NCBI GenBank assembly: GCA_001898145.1
Contig: MKSR01000029.1
Coordinates: 1 to 64,000, forward strand
Reading direction: 5' to 3'
Origin: Dyadobacter sp. 50-39
GTDB lineage: Bacteria; Bacteroidota; Bacteroidia; Cytophagales; Spirosomataceae
DNA length: 64,000 nt
The position numbers and the translations under genes are program-made. The notes below the pieces were generated by a model, which had not been told where the DNA came from, did no database searches, and was given only the letters and a program-made list of their open reading frames with translations. Position 1 is the first letter of the stretch. The number at the start of each line of letters is the position of its first letter. Of this stretch, positions 34,708-43,992 are shown one piece after another.

Positions 34708-35429
34708 CCGATGTTCCAGTTTTTTGCTGAGCTAATCAGATTCCCTATCCCGGAAAGCTTATAGCGGGTAATTGGGTTCAACGTTTTGCGGATCGGCGTT
34801 GTCAGCGCTCCTTTATCCAAATCCTCTAGAAGAGCTCCGAGCAGTGCCCTTGTTGCTGGTGGATACTTCATAGCCAGGCGAATTAGCTTCGTATAATCAG
34901 CCTCCGCTAGATCTCTTAGTATGGCGAGCAACCTTCGCAAAGAGGATTCCAGAGTCGCATCCGGTATTTTTTTGATGTTTTTGACGGCATCTAGAATCTG
35001 CAAAAATGGAATATTATCTTTCGTGATCGTGTTTTTCTGCTTTACAAAAGTAATCGTATATCGCTCCCTCTTAAAGGTTGGCCGCACCTGATTTTTACCA
35101 ATTTCAATGGTGTTACTCACCTGGGTGGAGAACCCTAACTGATTATAGATGCTGTATCCTGTAAGGTAACCCGTGATCTTGCCATTGTCTTCCAGCAGGT
35201 CTTTTACGACCTGGGCCTTATCTGGTGCCAAGCTTCCAAAGACGGTGCTTTCAGGCTTATAATATTTCCCTTTGGCCAGTTTCGTGATCTTTCCTGATTG
35301 GGCCAGGCGGTTTAACGCCTTGATCACGGCCTCTTTCATTTCCACATCATCAGACACATCCACATATGTGAAGACATATCCTTTGGGAAGTCTATTTATT
35401 CTAGTTGCAACGATACCAGACACTTTCAT
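34704..35429 (-). CDS. AbiEi-like antitoxin / DUF6088 regulator
   Basis: 241 residues. An N-terminal winged helix (ALNRLAQSGKITKLAKGKYY with preceding helix) and a middle GYLTGYSIYNQLGFSTQVSN block are typical of the AbiEi/DUF6088 group. It is the partner of the AbiEii-like toxin and should repress their shared promoter; a 15-bp inverted repeat lies 25 bases upstream of its start. Confidence 0.85.
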   Translation of the reverse strand: MKVSGIVATRINRLPKGYVFTYVDVSDDVEMKEAVIKALNRLAQSGKITKLAKGKYYKPESTVFGSLAPDKAQVVKDLLEDNGKITGYLTGYSIYNQLGFSTQVSNTIEIGKNQVRPTFKRERYTITFVKQKNTITKDNIPFLQILDAVKNIKKIPDATLESSLRRLLAILRDLAEADYTKLIRLAMKYPPATRALLGALLEDLDKGALTTPIRKTLNPITRYKLSGIGNLISSAKNWNIG

Positions 35430-35454
35430 ATCTCAATGTTATACATTTATTCCC

Positions 35455-35492
35455 AAAATGTCCAGTTTTATATTTAAAAAACTGGACATTTT
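35455..35492 (-). promoter_or_regulatory. Inverted repeat in front of AbiEi gene, probable operator
   Basis: AAAATGTCCAGTTTT (35455-35469) is the exact inverse of AAAACTGGACATTTT (35478-35492), separated by eight bases, upstream of the - strand AbiEi-like ATG at 35429. AbiEi antitoxins are known to bind inverted repeats at their own promoter. The core TGTCCAGTTTT is repeated 5.8 kb away at 29678-29688. Confidence 0.7.
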
Positions 35493-35692
35493 ATAACGTT
35501 AAGCAAGCATCGAATCCCAACAAGCAGCGCTATTAATCCATGCTTTCTGTTGAAGATCTGACTGGAACAAGGCCTAAACACTAATACCCCAGCGTTGACC
35601 TAATTGACATGTCTTAGCCTTTCCTATTACAGCCATATTAACTCCCGACGGACTTGGGAGCTTCCAAATGCTGTCGAAGCGATTCGAACCCT

Positions 35693-35713
35693 CGGAGATG
35701 AGGGATTCGAACC
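35693..35713 (-). other. tRNA-Ser 3'-end fragment, candidate attachment site
   Basis: The - strand of this 21-base stretch reads as the T loop, 3' T stem and 3' acceptor strand of a serine tRNA: GGTTCGAATCCCTC then ATCTCCG. The 5' T-stem bases and the rest of a tRNA are absent. A second partial copy (GAGGGTTCGAATC on the - strand, 35682-35694) overlaps it. Such fragments mark att sites of elements integrated in tRNA genes. The rest of 35493-36110 holds no gene I can support. Confidence 0.6.
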
Positions 35714-36110
35714 TAAAATACTAAAGAAATTAAACCATTTTTTGCCCGTAAGCAGGGAATTTCTAACTTTGTATAAAATACGACTTGTTATTTATTGATA
35801 ATCAGCTAGTTAGGAAAGTTTTTGCGAGGTATTTTGGGCTGATATCGTGAATCGTGGAAGTAATTTTCGAAACCATGTAACTCGCTCATCAACAGCTAGT
35901 TAATTAAAAGGTTTCAAATCCTCTCTCATCAGCTAAACTTTCCAATTTTTCGCTGAATTTCTACTTAACTGGAATTCTGCCCAAAATGTGAAGCAGGTTG
36001 CTGATTATTCGGATCTTGATTTGTCGATCTTCGCAGATATTGGTCTGCCTATACATTTAACAGTTTTCCCACTGCAATAACACCATCCCATCCAACAATC
36101 AAATACTAAA

Positions 36111-37190
36111 TCAAAACCCGTCGACCCCCATCGCTTGCATATCAGCCACTATTCTGGAAATACGAATGCCTTCATTCTTTTTTACGGGAGGTTGGCCGGC
36201 TACTTCTTGAGGTCTGCCGCCGGCATGGTGTAATGCGATCAGCATACCGTCGCTATCGAACACGGCAGAGCCGGATGCGCCCTGCTGCGTATCTGTCAGG
36301 TAATGTATCACCCGGTCGTCAACGGAAGTGATGAGGTTGCGCACAAATCCCAGGCGTTTGCGGTCTCCCATAGGGTGTTGAATAATAAAGGCCTGTGTTT
36401 TTATTTGGGGTGTCACATTGTTTTTAATAGGAACAATTTCCCATTCAGGGTCGAGAAGTTCTGTGACATTAATGATCGCCCAATCGTTTTCTTTATTGGT
36501 TATAATGCTATTTACGTCACACACAAAATTTCTGGAATTCAAATAGCCGCCTTTACCATCATCCTCGTACCTGAACTCGGCAGTAACGGTATCGGCACGC
36601 GTGCCATTGTCTTTGCTAAACAATACGTGCCAGTTTGTAAGCAAGGTCTGTTCTCCAATGCGAAAGGCTGTTCCATTCATGCCCCGCCCACTGAAATCGG
36701 CAGTGATGCGGCATACGGAGGAAGAACGCCTTGAAAGGACTTCCAACGTTTTAATCAACTGTGGGACAAGGCCGATCTTAATGGTAAGATCATCATGATA
36801 CAGCAAAGACTCCGGTTCGCTGACGTCGTCCGTGTCGTGGATGAAGAATGGCTTGCCATCTTGGGTGCGAGGTTCGGCGGGGATGGCAACAATCGTGTCG
36901 TCCAGTAGCTCTTTCAAAAAGACAGCGCCCACACTTGCAGGTGGAAGCATGTCCTTTCCTGCTTCCAGCAATTCCCTCAGCCGATTCCATTGTGCTGCTA
37001 TATTTAGTACGCTGGTCCAGACGTAAAATATAGGCTGGTCCCAATATATTTGGGCTGGGTCCACCTCTGCTCTCTGAGCAAGCAGCATAGCAGTCTTCGA
37101 ATTTGGAAACAGTTCGCTTAATGTCCTAAGCAGCTGCATTCCTTCCGGTATATGGTATGGAAATGTCTTGCTATTGAAAATAGATTCCAT
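36111..37190 (-). CDS. Effector-associated domain + trypsin-like serine protease
   Basis: 359 residues. Residues 1-100 are helical and fit the EAD1 effector-associated domain (LLRTLSELFPNSKTAMLLAQ, then WNRLRELLEAGK). Residues 160-345 are a trypsin-like protease: LLTNWHVL with His188, NDWAIINV with Asp236 and QGASGSAV with Ser306. EADs are adaptor domains that recruit effectors in bacterial conflict systems. It is the last gene of a tight operon, two bases after the large STAND protein, and is probably its executor. Confidence 0.82.
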   Translation of the reverse strand: MESIFNSKTFPYHIPEGMQLLRTLSELFPNSKTAMLLAQRAEVDPAQIYWDQPIFYVWTSVLNIAAQWNRLRELLEAGKDMLPPASVGAVFLKELLDDTIVAIPAEPRTQDGKPFFIHDTDDVSEPESLLYHDDLTIKIGLVPQLIKTLEVLSRRSSSVCRITADFSGRGMNGTAFRIGEQTLLTNWHVLFSKDNGTRADTVTAEFRYEDDGKGGYLNSRNFVCDVNSIITNKENDWAIINVTELLDPEWEIVPIKNNVTPQIKTQAFIIQHPMGDRKRLGFVRNLITSVDDRVIHYLTDTQQGASGSAVFDSDGMLIALHHAGGRPQEVAGQPPVKKNEGIRISRIVADMQAMGVDGF

Positions 37191-37192
37191 GG

Positions 37193-40100
37193 TTAGAATT
37201 CAGGAGATTTGACGTCAACAGGAAATTCCAGGTAACTTTTATAGAGAACATCCAACGGATCCGGACTCAGCAGGTACAGCAGGACACTCCTCAAACTTTT
37301 ATCCACCAATCCGGCAAGCATTTTGTATAACCTGCTTTCCACAACAACCTCATCATCGTCAAAAGACAGATCAAGCATTGACAGTATACTGCTATTCACC
37401 TTACCAGACAACCACTTCGATTGGAGCAAATCCTTGATCAAATCCAAAGTTTTACCTGAAACCAACGTACCGGGCGGTATACGCCGCTTCTCACGATCCA
37501 GATATTCATCAATTGAATAGTAAATGCGCTCTCCCTTGTGATAGCTGATCTTCTGGCCCCGTAGCGCAGCAATGGTCGTGTCCGTGTGGTAAATAGCCCT
37601 ACCTGAAAGCTCCTGGTTTCCCGCAAGCTCAAACGCCTGCTTCAGATAAAGCCCTTGCATGGCAAGATGCCATTTCTTACAGCCGCTCTTTACCATTTGA
37701 ACGATTTGCTCTACGAGTGAGATGCTATCTGGTATGTCATTCAACAATTCTTGCAATTGTTCACGGAGGGCGGGAGGAATATAGGTGTCTTTAACAAGCG
37801 GATCGAAACGTCCGATCAGTTCCCCACGTCTGTCGTTCAGCCATTTGCATACCTGCTGTGAATCCCTCCTATTTTCGGGTACGAAAGGCTGCTCCCCCTG
37901 TGTTTCCGACCCAAATTCGCCGGACAAAAAACCCGAAAAATGTGGTATCATCACATCCTGGCTACTCAGGATCTGGCGGAGCTTATGCTTAATGTCCGGG
38001 TCTTTTGCAAATATGGGTTGCAATTGATTGTAAATACTGATCTCATTGGCGATATCAACGGACAACCGTATACGTGCGGCATGGATCAGCATCTGCTCCA
38101 CGGACAACATCTGAGCGGTCTTAACGGAATTGCCTTCCAAAGCCAATAGGATGTCGTCCGCGCGACCTGTGTCGCCGGTGTGGGCAGCGATTGCGGCAGC
38201 GAGGAATTTACGACCTTTGCCAACCGGACCGGCAACAAATGGTGCTTCATCCAGCATCCGCAAAGCTTCTGCCGGGTTACCGCTTCTCCACATTACCCAA
38301 GCGTCATAAATAGTCAGGGGACTTTGCAGACTTCGTTTTGCCTCCTCCTTTAAAGTACCCGGAATAATGCGGTACAACTTGCGTGATATAGCTCCTCTAA
38401 TCCTTTCAACCGCTTCTCGTTCCCATTCTGTCAACTGTTTGTCAGGCGTCCTTTGCTTTTCCAGCATATTGCCGAGCCATTCTCTTGCCTCGCCAAACCG
38501 TTCGGGGATCTCCGCTACGGCCTCATTCAGGTAGTGGGCGCATGCATCCTGCCAGCGCCTCTGAGCGTCGGTTACGTTTCCAATGCAGAGGTAATGATAA
38601 ATCAGCTCCGCAATCTCTCTGGGATACGTCAGGGTCCGCTGCTGATACCACTCGATCGCCCGCTGATGAATGACGTGCACGCGATCGGGGTCCTTCTTTT
38701 CCAGCAAAAACAAAGTGGTTCCCCGTACTTCGGGCCGTACGTGCAGCAATTGCCGTTCGCCTGTAAGTGCCGAGACGCCCTCCGTTTCAGCATACACAAG
38801 GCCCATTTCCCGTTTCAACTGTTCAAACAGGGTATCCTCCGAAACATCGCTGCGCATTCTGTCGTGCAGCACCGAGTGGAGCATTGTCGGCTGTAATGTC
38901 CGTAGTACCAGTACGTCCTCTGCAATTTCTTTCAATTGCGGGTTGACAATCCGGTTAAGAATGCGTTTGTAAAGGTAGCCTTCAATCATGGATTGCGGCA
39001 ATTCCACCGGAATATCCGACAGTCCCCCACCTTTTCGGACCAGCTCCACGGCAAGCTTCAAGATTAGCGGTACTGCGCCGGAAACAGCCAGAATTTGTTG
39101 GATCACCGCTTCATCCGTAATGCCATTACTTTTCAACCACTCCTTCGCACTCTCTTGGTCCATACCGCTCAAATGAATGTGCTCGCCCTCCGCACGACCA
39201 TTTAACTCCAGTCCGGATACGGGTGCACGACCGCTCACAATCACATGGAGCGAAGGAAGTTCCTGCATCAGGATGTTCAGGACCGCCCATATTTCCTGGT
39301 ACCGTCTGGCGTGTTGAGCCACTTCAAATCCATCCAAAATCATCAGAGGTATATGGGTCTCTGGCACGGCGGCTGCAATCATCTGGCGGAGCACGGCCGC
39401 AGAATCCTGCCAGTTATCTCTCATGAATGCCGGCGGCCGGAACCCGGGAATCTGTAAGCTCGCCTGCTCGCTGATTGCACGAAGTACAGAGACGGCATCA
39501 TCCGGGGCAAGGTCAGGACGGTCGAAATCAAGCCAGAAGATCACGTTGTTTTCTGGGAGATCCAGCACAAACTTCGCGATGAGTGCCGACTTTCCTACGC
39601 CGCCGATGCCGGATACCATTTTAGGTCCGGCCTCCGCTGTTTGAAACCACTCCCGTAATTTCTTCAGATCATCTTCTCTTCCCCGGAAATCCGGCCCTGC
39701 AATCACACTCAGACTGCTGCGAATACGCCGTTTGTCCAGGTTCTGCTGAATTTCCTCTGGCGTGGGTAAGTCAGGAATTACGTCCGGGAACCACTGTACG
39801 GCCTGTTTCCAGTACGGAAGCACTTTCTCATCCAGTTTATTGAGGTCAATTTCGCCATCCAGTATCTGGTCGATCGCGACTTGCATTGGATCGCCATCAA
39901 CGCCCGTAGATTTGCTCTCTTGCAATTTCTGAAGATTACCTGCGGTACGGAATATTTGTCGGCGCTCCTCCGGCTCCATGATCCATTCTCCCTCGTCGTC
40001 GGGGTCTATTACCAGCGGTTCCAGCATATCGCGCTGTTCACTGCTGAGTACGCCCGGATCAACCCTCCACTGTAGCGCGGCACCGATCAAAAAGCGCTCG

Positions 40101-40825
40101 TCGGTCTTTTTCGCCACGGCAATGCCTTCTGGTTGACTGGATGAAACTGTATCCACCAATTTATGAAACATTGCAATAGCCTCCCATTCCGGAGTATTCT
40201 GCAGGTCTGTGATCAATTGCCGCAACAAGATTCCTTCGTTGGCATTATATGGCTGGCTCTCGTTTTGCGGAGCGCTGCCTATATGCATACCAATAACCGC
40301 ACCTGTCACATTAATCACCGGCGCACCGCCCGATCCGCTCGTGGTATCTGCCGAATATTGAAAGTTCCTTTCACCCGTATTTAATACCCGCCCGATACTG
40401 AGTTGTTGCTTATCCAGCCCCTGGGGATATTGAAATATCAAAACCTGGTCGTTCTCTTTAACGGTTTGAAATTCGAGCCTCAATACATGACCAGGCGCAC
40501 GGCCTGCCAGTTTCAGAAGCAGCGGTTTTTTCAGCTCATCCGGATCATTGTGAATCGAGGGCGGCCTGGTGGGCTCTGCCTGAAATGCAATGGGCGGGCC
40601 TTCCGGTGAAAAGAAATGGCAAAAGTAGCTAGGCTCCTTGAAGTTCTTCGGAATGGCTGAATCAGGTACCACCACGAGCTCAGGGGTAATGAGCCAGCCC
40701 GTGCAAAATCCCTGTTTCTGCCCATCTTTCTCCATGCCGATCAAAGCCACCGCAGATGCGGCGTGCTGCATGATTTTCACGAACTCGGTCGTATCCACTA
40801 ACCTGCTTGTGTTTCCAATGATCAT
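37193..40825 (-). CDS. STAND NTPase with N-terminal degenerate trypsin-like domain
   Basis: 1210 residues. Residues 15-205 are trypsin-like: FCTGWLITPEL and TTSGSGGAPVINVTGAVIGM are kept, but the catalytic His position reads VVVPDSAI, so the protease is probably inactive. A STAND ATPase follows: Walker A GIGGVGKS near 406-413, Walker B PLMILDGFEVAQ. The C-terminal 500 residues are helical, like repeats used for sensing. STAND proteins oligomerise on sensing a trigger, and here the likely recruited effectors are the flanking EAD/protease and nuclease proteins. ATGA overlap with the upstream gene. Confidence 0.83.
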   Translation of the reverse strand: MIIGNTSRLVDTTEFVKIMQHAASAVALIGMEKDGQKQGFCTGWLITPELVVVPDSAIPKNFKEPSYFCHFFSPEGPPIAFQAEPTRPPSIHNDPDELKKPLLLKLAGRAPGHVLRLEFQTVKENDQVLIFQYPQGLDKQQLSIGRVLNTGERNFQYSADTTSGSGGAPVINVTGAVIGMHIGSAPQNESQPYNANEGILLRQLITDLQNTPEWEAIAMFHKLVDTVSSSQPEGIAVAKKTDERFLIGAALQWRVDPGVLSSEQRDMLEPLVIDPDDEGEWIMEPEERRQIFRTAGNLQKLQESKSTGVDGDPMQVAIDQILDGEIDLNKLDEKVLPYWKQAVQWFPDVIPDLPTPEEIQQNLDKRRIRSSLSVIAGPDFRGREDDLKKLREWFQTAEAGPKMVSGIGGVGKSALIAKFVLDLPENNVIFWLDFDRPDLAPDDAVSVLRAISEQASLQIPGFRPPAFMRDNWQDSAAVLRQMIAAAVPETHIPLMILDGFEVAQHARRYQEIWAVLNILMQELPSLHVIVSGRAPVSGLELNGRAEGEHIHLSGMDQESAKEWLKSNGITDEAVIQQILAVSGAVPLILKLAVELVRKGGGLSDIPVELPQSMIEGYLYKRILNRIVNPQLKEIAEDVLVLRTLQPTMLHSVLHDRMRSDVSEDTLFEQLKREMGLVYAETEGVSALTGERQLLHVRPEVRGTTLFLLEKKDPDRVHVIHQRAIEWYQQRTLTYPREIAELIYHYLCIGNVTDAQRRWQDACAHYLNEAVAEIPERFGEAREWLGNMLEKQRTPDKQLTEWEREAVERIRGAISRKLYRIIPGTLKEEAKRSLQSPLTIYDAWVMWRSGNPAEALRMLDEAPFVAGPVGKGRKFLAAAIAAHTGDTGRADDILLALEGNSVKTAQMLSVEQMLIHAARIRLSVDIANEISIYNQLQPIFAKDPDIKHKLRQILSSQDVMIPHFSGFLSGEFGSETQGEQPFVPENRRDSQQVCKWLNDRRGELIGRFDPLVKDTYIPPALREQLQELLNDIPDSISLVEQIVQMVKSGCKKWHLAMQGLYLKQAFELAGNQELSGRAIYHTDTTIAALRGQKISYHKGERIYYSIDEYLDREKRRIPPGTLVSGKTLDLIKDLLQSKWLSGKVNSSILSMLDLSFDDDEVVVESRLYKMLAGLVDKSLRSVLLYLLSPDPLDVLYKSYLEFPVDVKSPEF

Positions 40826-41925
40826 GCTGATGGATTATTTAAAAGTTTACTAAAATTCTCAATAATTCCACGGTGTATACGTCTGAGCCGACTGGACGGA
40901 GTCTTACCATCTTCAAGAGGGGCATCCGCATTTCCAATCACCTCCTGCGCAATCTCGTGGATCCGATCTTCCAGCATGTTAACTCCCTTTTTCTCGCACC
41001 ATTCTTTAAATGCTTCCTTAACTTCGTTCACCGCGATGGAATCCGCTTTCAGAGTAACCTCCTGAAAGTGTGCATCATTCCAGCTTGTGGGTATGGCATT
41101 CGGGTAATGCAGCAATATGAGCCGGAAGTGTTCCCTGAAAATCTGGTCTTCCATCATCGCTACAAACTGATCGATGAAGCCTTTGATACGGGTGTCCATC
41201 CGCTCTACATCATCTATTACAATCCAATAAAGGGCATCTAACTTTTTTTTCGTGCTCAACAGCTCCATACAAACCTTACTATACCACGCCGAGTCGGTCG
41301 TATCCTGCCCTGTGGGCTCAACCGAGTCCAGCGATAAGAAGAGCCTTTCCAGCAAGCCTTCCAGCGTGAAAATAGTTTTACCAGACAGGTATGACACCTT
41401 TTCATTATTTGCATTGGCATATAGCTCAAACAAATGCTTTCCGTGGCTTTTACCACTTTGCGTGTCACCTCTCACCAGCAATACGCTGGTTGAGTTGTCG
41501 GCCGCGCACAATGTAGTGTGAATGGAATCCCGGATGTCATTTCTGTCGAGTACTAGCGTTTTATCCGAGATGATGATCTGCCGCATCTTCGGGCTTACTC
41601 CCGGACCAGCTATTCCGGCAGGTGTGCAGTATGCTTCTGCTTTCTGTAATATCAATTCCAATGCCGGGTCCGCCCCCTTATTTCGGAGCGCAGAGGGCAG
41701 ATTTTTAAGCCGGTTATATTTGGCCAGCTTATCCAAAGCGTCTCTCCATACGTCGCTGCTTTGTGCACCTTGTATAAGAGGTTCGTAGGGATCATTGTAA
41801 CATATCCGATAAATAAGGTCGATGGTACCCGCTTGGTAGTGGTACCGGAAGAGCTCTGTATATAAGTCAAAGGCCTCCTGAATGCCGAATGGATATCGTT
41901 TCGCGTCGAATATCGGGTGGGACAT
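40822..41925 (-). CDS. EAD-like domain + small P-loop ATPase
   Basis: 367 residues. Residues 1-100 resemble an effector-associated domain (helical, YELFRYHYQAG-like start, KYNRLKNLPSALRNKGAD). Residues 145-330 are a P-loop ATPase: GDTQSGKS at 153-160 and YWIVIDDVERMD as Walker B. It may be the iSTAND-type ATPase of ternary conflict systems. It is coupled to the large STAND gene (ATGA) and starts 15 bases after the trypsin-nuclease gene. Confidence 0.75.
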   Translation of the reverse strand: MSHPIFDAKRYPFGIQEAFDLYTELFRYHYQAGTIDLIYRICYNDPYEPLIQGAQSSDVWRDALDKLAKYNRLKNLPSALRNKGADPALELILQKAEAYCTPAGIAGPGVSPKMRQIIISDKTLVLDRNDIRDSIHTTLCAADNSTSVLLVRGDTQSGKSHGKHLFELYANANNEKVSYLSGKTIFTLEGLLERLFLSLDSVEPTGQDTTDSAWYSKVCMELLSTKKKLDALYWIVIDDVERMDTRIKGFIDQFVAMMEDQIFREHFRLILLHYPNAIPTSWNDAHFQEVTLKADSIAVNEVKEAFKEWCEKKGVNMLEDRIHEIAQEVIGNADAPLEDGKTPSSRLRRIHRGIIENFSKLLNNPSA

Positions 41926-41940
41926 ATGCTTGATGTTGAA

Positions 41941-43986
41941 TTATAAAAACCTTATTTGCGAAACATTTTCGAGAGACATAGCCAGTGACTCTTCCTGTTC
42001 CCTCAGCGGATCAATGGAAGATAGATTGCCAAATGAAAGCCCGGTCAATTTTTCAATGGAGGCAATAGGCGTCTGGGCGGCTTTGTAAGCACCGAAAACA
42101 AATTCCTCCTCGGGCAAATGCTCCTCCTGTGACATCAAATACCCTGTTGCGCAAGCCTTTCCCGTTTCATCGTGAATGAATATGATAATCTTCCAGGTAG
42201 CCAACGGGATCTTGACGCCGTACATGATGGGATCGTTTACATTCAATACGGGGCCGGTGAATACGGAAATCTTCATACCATCTTCCCTCGCATGCTGCAA
42301 CGCATAATCTTCCAGACCGAGCCAGACGGGTGCATTGAAAGATTGCATCTGCGGCACGGCATTCGTTACGCACATCGAGTCGGCATTCCCGCGAAGTGCG
42401 GCGGTCTCAGTACCCCATATCGGATTTTCGCGACGGGTCATATGACCGCGGCTGAATTTAGGTGGATTGCCATAGCATTCTTTCAGGATCTGAGATTGGC
42501 CCGGTATCCGCGGATCTATCCGCCAACCTGTACGATCGGCCTTACGGGATTTCGCGCCGTTGATGTTCACCGCACTGAAAAAGCATAGGCGCCTGCTCTT
42601 GCTCATGACCACAGAGAAGTGTTCATAGCGTAACTCTGCTTCCTGCCTGCCATCGCGGTCGTAATACAGGACATCCTTTTGCTTGCGGTGATCAGCAATT
42701 GCAGGTAATGGAACCTCAAAATCCTCTCCTAGAAATGAGGGATCGTAACCCTTCCTGTCATCATAGTCTTCCGGCACACCCTCTGTGTAAAACGCATCAG
42801 GTTCCTCTTCCTTCTGAACGGCAGGTTGTGTGGTACCATTGGCAGCTACTAGCGTCGGCGAGCCGACAGATACGGTGATCTGCAGCGGGATATTGAAATT
42901 AAAGGTCTGTGCATTCACCGAAGGAACCGGATCGGCGGCGACAACCTCTTTTTCAGGAACATCTGGAACAGCCGGTGGCGTGTACAAGCTCACCGGCTTC
43001 CGGACCGATTGCTGAACAGCTTGCAGGCGTTTCGCCACTACGGAAGCAGGCACGGCATAATTGGATTCCAGGAACCTTCCTGCGAAATGCAGTCCGGCAG
43101 CTTCGCCGCGTTGAAGATTCAAAACGAGCGCGCCTGAGCAGCCGCCCGACGTGGAACAATCGTGATACAAACGGTTTGAGGACACGCCGGTAATCTTGCC
43201 GGGAGCCAGCCTTTTAACATTGTACACATCGCCGAAGATCTTTTGCATCAAATCCTGCTCGGGTATGCGGCTATCCTTTGCGGGATAACCAATCACTGCG
43301 ACGTCGGCTTTGTCGTCACCGATGCCAGCACTTAGCCTGACTGGTGAAGGCAGCCTTGTTCCGCTGACAGGTCTTACTTCCAGAAATGCGATATCCGGCC
43401 CCTGATCGTCTTCAATATGCATTATTTTTATCAGCTCAAACTCAAACTTTGCTGGGTTGTGCTGTTCTTTCAGAAAGTCAATAGCTGAGGTGACGGGCGT
43501 ATCCAGCAACTGGCGGAACACAAAGCCCTGACCGTTCCTGCGGCCGAATACTTTTGCCACATGCCGGTTGGTAACCACAATATTTTCGGCCACGAGCCAT
43601 CCCGTACCGACCCATTCATAGTTTGGGTGATTTTGCAATTCAATACGCCCGACAGCAGAAATGGTACTAACGAGCATGTCTTGTACATTTTCGAGCTTTT
43701 GTTCCCAAAAACGACTTTCGACCTCATTGATCTCTAACAATGGCTTACTGGCATCGATCGTCAGAACCGGTCTTCCCACGCGGAGGACGATGGTCTCCAG
43801 TTCCAGGCCGGCGTCCATCGCTTCTTCGATCCCCTCTTCCACTGCTGGTCTGAGGATGGGACGCAGTTTATCGGCTTCTTCCAGGTAGCGGGAAGACTCC
43901 CGGATACCCCGGAGTTCTTCTGCAAGTTCCGGATCGAGCTCTTCGATTTGTGCTACTGCTTTGTGAAGTTGGTTCGGTTTGATCAT
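41941..43986 (-). CDS. Trypsin-like protease fused to DNA/RNA non-specific endonuclease
   Basis: 681 residues. An acidic helical N-terminus (1-100), a trypsin-like domain with IVVTNRHVAK (His142), DIAFLEV (Asp198) and GGCSGALV (Ser284), a linker of about 100 residues rich in Pro/Glu, and from about 430 a NucA-type endonuclease: KFSRGHMTRREN near 511-522 (the DRGH-type His is kept, with Ser in place of Asp) and FTGPVLNVNDP. The nuclease could be released by proteolysis when the system fires. Six bases separate it from the upstream membrane protein gene. Confidence 0.85.
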   Translation of the reverse strand: MIKPNQLHKAVAQIEELDPELAEELRGIRESSRYLEEADKLRPILRPAVEEGIEEAMDAGLELETIVLRVGRPVLTIDASKPLLEINEVESRFWEQKLENVQDMLVSTISAVGRIELQNHPNYEWVGTGWLVAENIVVTNRHVAKVFGRRNGQGFVFRQLLDTPVTSAIDFLKEQHNPAKFEFELIKIMHIEDDQGPDIAFLEVRPVSGTRLPSPVRLSAGIGDDKADVAVIGYPAKDSRIPEQDLMQKIFGDVYNVKRLAPGKITGVSSNRLYHDCSTSGGCSGALVLNLQRGEAAGLHFAGRFLESNYAVPASVVAKRLQAVQQSVRKPVSLYTPPAVPDVPEKEVVAADPVPSVNAQTFNFNIPLQITVSVGSPTLVAANGTTQPAVQKEEEPDAFYTEGVPEDYDDRKGYDPSFLGEDFEVPLPAIADHRKQKDVLYYDRDGRQEAELRYEHFSVVMSKSRRLCFFSAVNINGAKSRKADRTGWRIDPRIPGQSQILKECYGNPPKFSRGHMTRRENPIWGTETAALRGNADSMCVTNAVPQMQSFNAPVWLGLEDYALQHAREDGMKISVFTGPVLNVNDPIMYGVKIPLATWKIIIFIHDETGKACATGYLMSQEEHLPEEEFVFGAYKAAQTPIASIEKLTGLSFGNLSSIDPLREQEESLAMSLENVSQIRFL

Positions 43987-43992
43987 GGTTTA

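Noticed and set aside
35641-35720. Complete tRNA gene
   Set aside because: Only the T loop and 3' acceptor part are present; no D or anticodon arm can be folded.
35604-35798. 64-codon + frame over the tRNA-like fragment
   Set aside because: It runs through the tRNA-Ser 3' end and a duplicate of it, so it is more likely a chance frame in the attachment site.
37323-41241. Many + strand frames opposite the STAND and ATPase genes
   Set aside because: Shadows of the long - strand genes with no domain signals.
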